Origin: JAHCHG01 sp041745765
GTDB lineage: Bacteria; Acidobacteriota; Blastocatellia; Pyrinomonadales; Pyrinomonadaceae
Direction of reading: 5' to 3'
DNA: 64,000 nucleotides
Assembly: GCA_041745765.1 (NCBI GenBank)
Contig: JBGTIH010000180.1
Span: 62,001-126,000, forward strand
The notes beneath the pieces are model-generated. The model saw nothing but the letters and a program-made list of their open reading frames with translations, ran no database searches and had not been told where the DNA came from. The position numbers and the translations under genes are program-made. Position 1 is the stretch's first letter. The number at the start of each line of letters is the position of its first letter. Of this stretch, positions 43,406 through 50,365 are shown one piece after another.

Positions 43406-44539
43406 ATGAATCACAAAATTTTTATCGCCGGTTCGGGCGGAATCGGAAACGCGGTCGCCATACTTTTGCGCGAATGGTCGAAAACGGATGTCGAAGTTTT
43501 TTTAGGCGATATTTCCGAAGAAAATCTGCACAAAGCGGAAAAATTTATTACGCACGAGTCCGAGCAAAAAAGCCGAGTCGAAAAGGTTTTAATGACCAGG
43601 GACGGCATTAATGATGCGATGAAAACGGCATTTGAAGAATGCGGAATTCTGCTCGATTGTTCGCCCGGAAGTCAGGCTCCGCGAATGGCGCAATTTGCCA
43701 AAGATTTTAAGATGCACTACGCGAATCTGACCGAATATGTCGCCGAAACCGATGCCGTTATTGAAATTGCCAAAAACGCCGACACGGGTTTTATCGTGCA
43801 AACCGGACTTGCGCCCGGATTTATCAATGTTCTGGCGATGTCTTTGTATAAAAAATTCGTCGAAAAATTTCAAAACGAACAGGTCGAGCGGATCGGTATG
43901 AAGGTCGGTGCGCTTTCGACGCACGCGCACGCGCCGCATTTTTACGGTTTTACGTGGTCGCCGATCGGCGTGGCGACAGAATATGTTAAAACCGCGCGGG
44001 TTCTTCGCAATTACGAAAACGCCGAACTTTCCGCACTTTCTGAACGCGAGAAAATTATCATCAACGGTTTTGTTTATGAAGCCGATCTGACGAGCGGCGG
44101 CGCGGCGAATCTGCCCGAAATTTTTGAAGGAAAGGCTAAAAATCTCGACTACAAAACCTTGCGTCATCCCGGACATTACAAATGGGTTGAAGGTTTGCTC
44201 AAAAAACTGCCGTTTGACGAAAATCTTCCGCAGAATCTGGAAGACGTGATGCTCGAAAAAATACCGCTCGTCGAAGATGATTTTGTGATCGTTCATTCAT
44301 CGGTCGAGGGTTTCGATTTGCATGGAAAACGCCGAATGGTCGAAAAAGCCTTTCACGTAACGCCGCTGGAAATAAACGGACAACATCTGCGGGCGATTCA
44401 AACGACGACCGCCGCACCGCTCCTCGAATGCGCCGATATGCTCGCTTCAAACAAATACAAAGGCGTCGTGCTGCAAAGCCAGATTGATCCGGAAGAGTTT
44501 TTGAGCGGCAATTTTGTCAGCAGAGTTTATAAGAATTAA
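43406..44539 (+). CDS. Saccharopine dehydrogenase family protein
   Basis: A 377-residue NAD(P)-dependent enzyme of the LYS9/saccharopine dehydrogenase family. The Rossmann loop FIAGSGGIGNAVA is at 6-18; the DCSPGSQAPRMAQFA and TGLAPGFINVLAM segments mark the dehydrogenase and catalytic domains. In lysine catabolism or synthesis such enzymes act on saccharopine; many bacterial relatives use other amino acid imines, including carboxynorspermidine. The substrate here is not fixed. The start is at 43406 with no strong ribosome binding site. A palindromic element separates it from the next gene. Confidence 0.85.
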   Translation: MNHKIFIAGSGGIGNAVAILLREWSKTDVEVFLGDISEENLHKAEKFITHESEQKSRVEKVLMTRDGINDAMKTAFEECGILLDCSPGSQAPRMAQFAKDFKMHYANLTEYVAETDAVIEIAKNADTGFIVQTGLAPGFINVLAMSLYKKFVEKFQNEQVERIGMKVGALSTHAHAPHFYGFTWSPIGVATEYVKTARVLRNYENAELSALSEREKIIINGFVYEADLTSGGAANLPEIFEGKAKNLDYKTLRHPGHYKWVEGLLKKLPFDENLPQNLEDVMLEKIPLVEDDFVIVHSSVEGFDLHGKRRMVEKAFHVTPLEINGQHLRAIQTTTAAPLLECADMLASNKYKGVVLQSQIDPEEFLSGNFVSRVYKN

Positions 44540-44548
44540 AAAAAGTAA

Positions 44549-44643
44549 CTCCGCCGTCTCGGCGGCTGCCCAAGAGTGCGTCTCGCACTCAAGACACGGC
44601 GGCAAGATGCCACCACGACAGCCAGCGAGACGTTGGCTGTCCG
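44549..44643. repeat. GC-rich palindromic element (GAGTGCG..CGCACTC)
   Basis: About 95 bp containing hairpins GAGTGCG-TCT-CGCACTC (44574-44590) and AGCCAGCGAGACGTTGGCT, plus the word CGGCGGCAAGATGCCACCACGACAGCC. It is markedly richer in GC than its surroundings. It lies between two co-directional genes and makes a false in-frame extension of the phosphoesterase gene. Confidence 0.8.
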
Positions 44644-44651
44644 TTTTTAAA

Positions 44652-45296
44652 ATGAAAATAGTCTGCCTTTCCGACACGCATAACTCTAACGCGCAAATCG
44701 AAGTTCCCAACGGCGATATTTTGATTCACGCGGGCGATGCGACGATTCAGGGAACTCAGGCGGAAGTCGAAGAATTCTTGCAATGGTTTTCTTCTCTGCC
44801 GCATAAACATAAGATATTTGTTGCCGGAAATCACGATTGGCTTTATGAAACCAACAATGAATTTGCCAGATTTTTAACGGCAAAATTCAACATTCGATAT
44901 CTGCAGGATTCTTTCACCGAAATCGAGGGTTTGAAAATTTACGGAAGCCCGTGGCAGCCGCGTTTTTTTGATTGGGCGTTTAATCTGATGCGCGGCGCGG
45001 AATTAGCGGAAAAATGGAAATTAATTCCTGATGACGCGGATATTTTAATCACGCACGGTCCGCCAAACGGAATTTTGGACGAAGTTCCGCGCAGGTTTTT
45101 CGTTGAAAATACGGGCTGCGAAGAATTACTCAAAAAGGTCGAAGAATTGGCGAGAAATAATCTCAAACTTCATATTTTCGGGCATATTCACTGCGGCTAC
45201 GGAACGGCGGAAAAATTCGGCGTGAAATTTGTTAATGCTTCAAATTGCGATGAATCTTATGAACCGACGCAGCCGCCGATAATTGTTGATTTATAA
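44652..45296 (+). CDS. Metallophosphoesterase (calcineurin-like)
   Basis: A 214-residue metallophosphoesterase. The dinuclear site is visible as SDTH (D7, H9), HAGDAT (D32), GNHDWLY (N63, H64), THGPP and FGHIHCGYG. The compact form without extra domains is like the MPPED-type phosphoesterases, which hydrolyse phosphodiesters such as cyclic nucleotides in vitro. The ATG at 44652 is preferred, because upstream in-frame codons come from a palindromic repeat. The physiological substrate is unknown. Confidence 0.92.
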   Translation: MKIVCLSDTHNSNAQIEVPNGDILIHAGDATIQGTQAEVEEFLQWFSSLPHKHKIFVAGNHDWLYETNNEFARFLTAKFNIRYLQDSFTEIEGLKIYGSPWQPRFFDWAFNLMRGAELAEKWKLIPDDADILITHGPPNGILDEVPRRFFVENTGCEELLKKVEELARNNLKLHIFGHIHCGYGTAEKFGVKFVNASNCDESYEPTQPPIIVDL

Positions 45297-45350
45297 AGTT
45301 TTAGCGAAATAACTCTATGAGTAGAAGCTGTTTGAAAGCTCGCCAATCAG

Positions 45351-45400
45351 ATCCGTAGGAGCGTGATATTTGTCGCGTTTTTCAATATTTTAAGTTAAAT
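45351..45400. repeat. Single CCGTAGGAGCGTGATATTT repeat copy
   Basis: TCCGTAGGAGCGTGATATTTGT matches, on the opposite strand, the inverted copy at 25947-25972. It lies between convergent genes. Confidence 0.75.
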
Positions 45401-45453
45401 CTGACACAAGCATTGGGAGAAATATATTTCTCATATTTGGCAGTCAAATGTTG

Positions 45454-45981
45454 TTACAATCTCTTCTGCATCAAAATATCAATCTGCGGATCAGAGCCGA
45501 GTTGGAAAATATGTTTTCCGACTTCGTAAAAACCGTATTTTCGGTAAAAATTTTGCGCCCGCGGATTAAATTCCCAAACGCCGAGCCACATTACATCACG
45601 ATCGTTTTCTTTAGCGATTTTAAAACATTCTTCCATCAATTTTTGCCCGACACCTTTGCCTAAAAATTTCTGGTGCGAATAAAGTCTGTTGAGTTCTATC
45701 GGCTTTTCTGCGGAAATGCCGTCTTCGACTGCGCCGATCATAATTTTCGCATAACCGGCAGTTGCTCCTTCGATTTCGGCAACGATAAAAATCGAATTTT
45801 CTTCCAAAAGTTCGGCGCGAACCGTTTCCGGGTTAAACGCCTTTTCCATATAATCCGCCAAATCTTCAGGCGCATTTTTCGGATGCGCGTGAAACGCGTC
45901 GTAAAAGGTTTTAAAAGACAATTCGGCAAGCATTTCCGAATCTTCAATTGCGGCTCGACGGATTTTTATTTGATTAAACAC
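45454..45981 (-). CDS. GNAT family N-acetyltransferase
   Basis: A 175-residue GNAT acetyltransferase. The acetyl-CoA motif is QKFLGKGVGQKLMEECFKIA (about 104-123), followed by WLGVWEFNPRAQNFYRKYGF (motif B). The N-terminus IRRAAIEDSEMLAELSFKTFYDAF and the DPQIDILMQKRL end resemble PaiA-type spermidine/spermine acetyltransferases, so a polyamine substrate is possible. It is single-gene and convergent with the phosphoesterase gene. Confidence 0.9.
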   Translation of the reverse strand: MFNQIKIRRAAIEDSEMLAELSFKTFYDAFHAHPKNAPEDLADYMEKAFNPETVRAELLEENSIFIVAEIEGATAGYAKIMIGAVEDGISAEKPIELNRLYSHQKFLGKGVGQKLMEECFKIAKENDRDVMWLGVWEFNPRAQNFYRKYGFYEVGKHIFQLGSDPQIDILMQKRL

Positions 45982-46362
45982 GGCTTAAAAAATTTTCCAA
46001 AACAAACATTTTCCCAAAATCTATTCGAGCAATAACCGCCTTTCCGGCTTTGTCTCTTTGCGCCGAAAATAATTTTGCACGATTTCGATTGATTCTTCAA
46101 CCATTTTAATCTCTAAATCGTTGATTAAGGAATAGATAAAAAATGGACAGTATTGAAAAATTAGTTTTTTGAACTGCCGTGCGGCTTTAGCTGTCGGAAC
46201 TTGAAACATAGATATTCACAAGGTCATCAGCCAAATATCTGAAAAAATGAAAATCATCTTTAGAAATTTAGAGATTGCTATCAAATGTTTTTTTGAAATT
46301 GACAAGAGATATTTCTTCTGATAATTTTATCGATTTTTGCGATGGGTTGTTGAGTTTTAAAA
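45982..46362. other. Intergenic region; doubtful 62-codon frame
   Basis: A minus-strand frame at 46021-46209 (62 residues, MFQVPTAKAARQFKK...) is the only open stretch. It lacks a ribosome binding site and resembles nothing I recognise, so it is not called as a gene. The rest is AT-rich with no repeat found. Confidence 0.3.
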
Positions 46363-46749
46363 ATGTCTTTTGATTTAACTGATTTATACAAGTTGAGCTT
46401 TGAATACGACGCTGATTATCTTTTTGCCAGCGTCGGCGGCGGAAAGGATTCTCTTAAATTAAGTAAAGAGTATTGGTTACGAATCTTAACCGAAGGCAAA
46501 AATCGTCAATATAATAAAATACTGATTGAGGAAGATTTAGACGGGATTTTAACATCTTCGGAAATTTACGATTTTTCCGTCTGGCTGAGTAAGCAAAAGT
46601 TTAATAATATCTTTGTTGCTTTTACCGATCTTCACAGCGGGCATCTGGAATCGAATCAATTAAGCGAATTGATCGCCACTAATCGCGGTTTTCGCGTCAG
46701 AGTTTTTCCGACTAAAGAAGATGCCGTAAATTGGCTCATATCTTTCTGA
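46363..46749 (+). CDS. SpoIIAA/STAS-like hypothetical protein
   Basis: A 128-residue soluble protein: Y-W-L-x-I-L, YNKILIEEDLDGILTSSEIYDFSVWLSKQKFNNIFVAFTDLHS...NRGFRVRVFPTKEDAVNWL. The alternating beta-alpha pattern ending in '..V-F-x-T-x-E-D-A-x-x-W-L' is typical of SpoIIAA-like (STAS) domains. There is no evident anti-sigma partner in the vicinity. Function is unknown; the fold assignment is by pattern only. Confidence 0.7.
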   Translation: MSFDLTDLYKLSFEYDADYLFASVGGGKDSLKLSKEYWLRILTEGKNRQYNKILIEEDLDGILTSSEIYDFSVWLSKQKFNNIFVAFTDLHSGHLESNQLSELIATNRGFRVRVFPTKEDAVNWLISF

Positions 46750-46853
46750 ATTTTCCTTCAATAATTTTTAGACACTGATCTAAAACCGTTTTAAAATTTC
46801 TTGCCATTTGTCTGGGAAAATAAGGAAACAGAAAAGAAGAAGAAGAATTTCAG

Positions 46854-47552
46854 TTAAGAAGGCGAAGTTTTCGTTTCAAATTCAATCCAATTTCCCCGCC
46901 AATCGAATTTTTCCAACGCGCTGAAACGCTTTTTGTAATCGTAGAAAGATTCGCCTTCGTAAGCGTAGCCTTGATAATAAAACTTTTTATTATTTTTCAG
47001 CGCAAAATCCATTTCGACCAGCATTGTAAAAACCCCCAAACTCCGACGATTTTCTTCCGGCGCGAATATCGCGTAAATTCCCGAAGTCGTTTTTGCACCG
47101 ACATCAAAAAAACTTGCCGCAAGAAGTTTTCCATTTTTATAAACGCAAACCTCATTAGCTTCGCACGGAACATTTGACGGTGAAAATGAAAGAAAATCGA
47201 AGATCGAATCTGGAACGCCCTGATCGAACCGCTGTTTGTGCCGTTCAAACAAAAATTTTTTTTCTGTGCTTATTTCAATCGGGCGAATTATGATTTGCAA
47301 ATCGCGGTTTTTTCTTAAAACACGGCGTTGACTTTTGGAAATCGAGAAATCGGCAAGCCGGATGCGAAGCGGAATAACGCGGCGGATTTCGTTTTGATAA
47401 AAACCTAAATTGTATCGAAAAAATTGCGTACCGAAATGCCGCCAGCCGTTTTCAAGAAGAAAATCTAACTGGTGCGGCAAAGTTTCAAAAGCCGAAAATT
47501 CCTCGTTAATAAAGGAAAAATCGTCTGAAATAAGAAAATCATTTTCGAGCAT
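46854..47552 (-). CDS. Ate/Bpt-like aminoacyl-tRNA protein transferase domain protein
   Basis: A 232-residue protein similar to the C-terminal domain of arginyl/leucyl-tRNA-protein transferases (Ate1, Bpt), which attach amino acids to protein N-termini and belong to the GNAT fold. It has SKSQRRVLRKNRDL (about 75-88), LAASFFDVG, the acetyltransferase-like SLGVFTMLVEMDFAL and YYQGYAYEGESFYDYKKRFSALEKFDWRGNW, close to the Ate/Bpt tail. The N-terminal cysteine-rich Ate domain is absent, so the role may differ from classical N-end-rule tagging. A gene of this shape is widespread in Bacteroidota and Acidobacteriota. Confidence 0.82.
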   Translation of the reverse strand: MLENDFLISDDFSFINEEFSAFETLPHQLDFLLENGWRHFGTQFFRYNLGFYQNEIRRVIPLRIRLADFSISKSQRRVLRKNRDLQIIIRPIEISTEKKFLFERHKQRFDQGVPDSIFDFLSFSPSNVPCEANEVCVYKNGKLLAASFFDVGAKTTSGIYAIFAPEENRRSLGVFTMLVEMDFALKNNKKFYYQGYAYEGESFYDYKKRFSALEKFDWRGNWIEFETKTSPS

Positions 47553-47609
47553 TAGAAAAACAAGTGTGCGCCAAATTTAAATTTTCTCAAAAACATTGCC
47601 GAAAAAACA

Positions 47610-47654
47610 AACATAGTGAAAAATAAAAATTTCTCGATTATTTTTCACTATGTT
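47610..47654 (-). terminator. Terminator of the bactofilin gene
   Basis: A perfect 16-bp inverted repeat (AACATAGTGAAAAATA at 47610-47625; complement at 47639-47654) is followed by a T-run on the minus strand. Confidence 0.85.
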
Positions 47655-47679
47655 TTCACAAATTTCGCTTAAATCAATT

Positions 47680-48297
47680 TTATTTCCCGGCTTCGGCGGT
47701 TTTTTCTTTACTTATTTCGTTTTGCGGCTTCGTTGTCTCGTCAATATTTTCGGTTGGGGTTGTTTGTTTCGTGGTTTCGATACGCTGTTTTTGCAGATTT
47801 TCCTGGGCTTTGAGCATACTGCAGCTTCCTTCGAGAATCGCGCCTTCGTCAATCATCAAACGCGGCGTTTGGATATTTCCGGCAACTTGCGCCGTGCGTC
47901 CGAGTTCGAGTCTTTCGGTTGCAATAATATCGCCGTTGACAGTTCCGTTGATAACCGCCGCCGCGACTTTGATATTTGCGTCAACCTGTCCGCTCGAACC
48001 GATAATCAAAGTTCCGTCTTTAGACGTAATGCTTCCCGTCAGATGTCCGTCAATCCGCAGCATCGCTTGAAAAGTAGTTTCGCCGGTTAAAACCGTGCCG
48101 CTGCCGACAAAACCGCTCAAGCGACCTTCCTTAATATCGCGTGCCATTGATTCGCTGTCTGATATAGCATTTCCTGAAGACATGTTATTATTACCTGATT
48201 GATAGGTATTTACCGGCGGCTGATTTACCGGAATTGACGACGTATTTATTTGTTCGTTTGACGGTTCCGTTTTGGAACTTCTTCCCATTCTAATCAT
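47680..48297 (-). CDS. Bactofilin (polymer-forming cytoskeletal protein)
   Basis: A 205-residue bactofilin. The central beta-helical domain (about 60-165) begins GFVGSGTVLTGETTFQAMLRIDGHLTGSITSKDGTLIIGSSGQVDANIKVAAAVINGTVNGDIIATERLELGRTAQVAGNI, with the regular short-strand repeat of the DUF583 family. The flanking disordered Asn/Ser- and Thr/Glu-rich tails are usual. Bactofilins polymerise spontaneously and organise cell-envelope or polarity proteins. The neighbour ttcA is divergent and unrelated. A 12-bp-arm hairpin lies about 40 bp upstream in the leader. Confidence 0.92.
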   Translation of the reverse strand: MIRMGRSSKTEPSNEQINTSSIPVNQPPVNTYQSGNNNMSSGNAISDSESMARDIKEGRLSGFVGSGTVLTGETTFQAMLRIDGHLTGSITSKDGTLIIGSSGQVDANIKVAAAVINGTVNGDIIATERLELGRTAQVAGNIQTPRLMIDEGAILEGSCSMLKAQENLQKQRIETTKQTTPTENIDETTKPQNEISKEKTAEAGK

Positions 48298-48338
48298 AAT
48301 ATTTCAAACCTCCGCGCGTTTTTTTGACCATTAAACTG

Positions 48339-48370
48339 TTGCTTGGATTTCACTTACAAAATCCAAGCAA
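48339..48370. promoter_or_regulatory. Hairpin in the bactofilin upstream region
   Basis: A perfect 12-bp inverted repeat TTGCTTGGATTT / AAATCCAAGCAA with an 8-nt spacer lies 42 bp upstream of the bactofilin ATG. It has no T-run on either side, so an operator or leader hairpin is more likely than a terminator. Confidence 0.5.
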
Positions 48371-48546
48371 GCACAGGTCATTCTCTTTTTTAAGTTGGAT
48401 AAATACTGAAATGACGAACCTTCGTATTTTTTCAGTTGGAAATTTAATGATAAAAGACTCGCCCGCTCTATGTCCAGTAATTTCCCCGAATTTGTAAAAA
48501 TTTATTTAACGTGTCAAACTTTGAGGTTCGGAGGAAATGATAAAAA

Positions 48547-49428
48547 TTGTTTGTAGAAAGTAAAATAAAAACAAAACTGCTCAAAAAGATGGGCAAAGCG
48601 ATTCACGATTTTTCGATGATCGAAGAAGGCGATAAGATTATGGTCTGTGTGTCGGGCGGAAAAGACAGTTATACATTGCTTGATTTGCTGCTCGACACGC
48701 AGCGGCGTGCGCCGGTCAATTTTGAAATTCTCGCCGTTAATCTTGATCAAAAACAACCCGGATTTCCCGAAGAAGTTTTACCAAATTATCTCGAAAATCT
48801 TGGCGTAAATTACCGGATTATTGAAGAAGACACGTATTCGGTCGTCAAACAGCACGTGCCGGAAGGCAAAACTTTTTGCTCGCTCTGTTCAAGGCTTCGG
48901 CGCGGAATTCTTTACACCGCCGCTGCCGGAGAAAACTGCACGAAAATCGCGCTCGGGCATCACGGCGACGATATTATCAATACGTTTCTGCTGAATCTCT
49001 TTTTCGTCGGACAATTAAAAGCGATGCCGCCGATCCTGCGTTCCGACGACGGCAGAAATACGGTCATTCGTCCGCTGGCGTATTGTCAGGAAAAAGACAT
49101 CGAAAAATACGCGGCAGAAAAACAATTTCCGATAATTCCCTGCAATTTGTGCGGTTCGCAGCCGAATCTAAAACGCGCCCGCGTGAAAAAATTAATCACC
49201 GAACTTGCCGAAGAAATTCCGAATATCCGAAGTTCGATCCTAACCGCATTAACCAATGTAACGGGTTCGCATCTGCTCGATATGGAACTTTACGATTTTA
49301 AGAATTTTGCACCGATTATCAAACAAATCCCGCCCGGACACGGAAGCGTCGAACGAGAACTCGATGCGGTTTTCGATCATTCCGAGCCGCAGTTTCTATC
49401 GTCGGTTTTTCAAATAAATCAGTTGTAA
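48547..49428 (+). CDS. ttcA: tRNA 2-thiocytidine(32) synthetase
   Basis: A 293-residue PP-loop ATPase that thiolates C32 of tRNAs using an Fe-S cluster. The PP-loop VSGGKDS is at 35-41; the cluster cysteines C111-x2-C114 (FCSLCSRLRRG) and the later C199 and C202 (IPCNLCGSQ) are present. GHHGDDIINTFLLNLFF is the family motif. The start is TTG at 48547, placed 10 bp after GGAGG at 48532-48536; no in-frame ATG fits upstream. The length agrees with TtcA. Confidence 0.93.
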   Translation: MFVESKIKTKLLKKMGKAIHDFSMIEEGDKIMVCVSGGKDSYTLLDLLLDTQRRAPVNFEILAVNLDQKQPGFPEEVLPNYLENLGVNYRIIEEDTYSVVKQHVPEGKTFCSLCSRLRRGILYTAAAGENCTKIALGHHGDDIINTFLLNLFFVGQLKAMPPILRSDDGRNTVIRPLAYCQEKDIEKYAAEKQFPIIPCNLCGSQPNLKRARVKKLITELAEEIPNIRSSILTALTNVTGSHLLDMELYDFKNFAPIIKQIPPGHGSVERELDAVFDHSEPQFLSSVFQINQL

Positions 49429-49438
49429 TTTTAATTAA

Positions 49439-49510
49439 CCGCAAAAAAGCGCAAAATTCACAAAAAATTCAAGTAAAGAAATATTTTGTGAATTTTGCGC
49501 TTTTTTGCGG
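49439..49510. repeat. Inverted repeat, 27-bp perfect arms (CGCAAAAAAGCGCAAAATTC)
   Basis: Arm 49439-49465 and its exact complement 49484-49510 enclose 18 bp, with T-rich arms. It sits between the convergent ttcA and pyrophosphatase genes and can act as a bidirectional terminator. Confidence 0.9.
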
Positions 49511-49524
49511 CTGAATAAGAAATC

Positions 49525-50199
49525 TTATGGTTTTGAAACTTTCTTTTCCGCGCAGGGAATCATCTCGATTTTCTTAGACTTGGCATATTCGATAACCGCT
49601 TCTTGAATCATTTTTTTGGCGGTTTCAACTGAAGCCAATTCGCCGACTTCGACTTTTTTGCGTCCCATCGGCAAAGTTTTATAAGTCTTAAAGAAAAATT
49701 CCAAACGCTCGCGTTCGATGGCGGGTAAATCTTCGATTTTATTGATGTCCGCATAAGTCGGATCAACATCAATTGCGGGAACTGCGATGACTTTATCATC
49801 CTGTTCGCCGCCGTCAATCATCTTTAAAACGCCGATTGGTCGCACTCGAATCAACGCGCCGGACTGAATCGGAGTACGTGTGAAAACTAAAACATCGAGG
49901 CTGTCGCCGTCGCCCGCCAAGGTTTGAGTTATCACGCCGTAATTTGCCGGATAAAACATCGGCACGGATTGAAAACGGTCAACAACCGGATGTCCGCTAT
50001 CTTTCTCGAGTTCGTATTTGATAAAACTTCCCGCCGGAATCTCGATTGCCGACATTACTTCATTCGGACATTTTTTGCTTTGCGGAACATCGAAAGGATG
50101 CACCCACGCCTGTCCGAAAACCGAAACAGCGGAAACAAAAAACAGAATAATTAAACTTACTATTTGTGTTTGAACTTTAGATGTGGATATTTTCTTCAT
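49525..50199 (-). CDS. Exported family I inorganic pyrophosphatase
   Basis: A 224-residue soluble-type pyrophosphatase (family I) preceded by a signal peptide (1-30, VSVFGQ). Core motifs are KYELEKDSG (61-69), FYPANYGVI (82-90) and the catalytic DGDSLDVLV (D97, D99, D102), where family members usually have Pro or Glu instead of Ser. Later motifs KVIAVPAIDVDP and FFFKTYKTLPMGRKKVEVG complete the fold, so it is probably active. A PPase with an export signal is unusual, because PPi is normally removed in the cytoplasm. Its place downstream of the Oar-like receptor gene does not explain the location. The signal peptide ends just before AWVHPFDVP. Confidence 0.88.
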   Translation of the reverse strand: MKKISTSKVQTQIVSLIILFFVSAVSVFGQAWVHPFDVPQSKKCPNEVMSAIEIPAGSFIKYELEKDSGHPVVDRFQSVPMFYPANYGVITQTLAGDGDSLDVLVFTRTPIQSGALIRVRPIGVLKMIDGGEQDDKVIAVPAIDVDPTYADINKIEDLPAIERERLEFFFKTYKTLPMGRKKVEVGELASVETAKKMIQEAVIEYAKSKKIEMIPCAEKKVSKP

Positions 50200-50222
50200 A
50201 TTCTTTAAATTGACGATTTACA

Positions 50223-50276
50223 CAGACAAACACGGATTTTGTTGATTTATCATCAAATATCATCCGTGTTTGTCTG
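50223..50276. repeat. Inverted repeat, 15-bp perfect arms (CAGACAAACACGGAT)
   Basis: Arm 50223-50237 and complement 50262-50276 have a 24-bp spacer. It lies upstream of the exported pyrophosphatase gene, between it and the receptor gene. Confidence 0.85.
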
Positions 50277-50365
50277 ATTTTCATTGTTCTGTAGTGTTCT
50301 TAAAATAATGATTTATGAATTACCTGCAATTTCATTCTCAGGCGATTCATAAATAAATTTTTAGT

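Noticed and set aside
46021..46209. 62-codon minus-strand frame as a small gene
   Set aside because: There is no ribosome binding site, no recognisable domain, and its position in an AT-rich gap is not informative.
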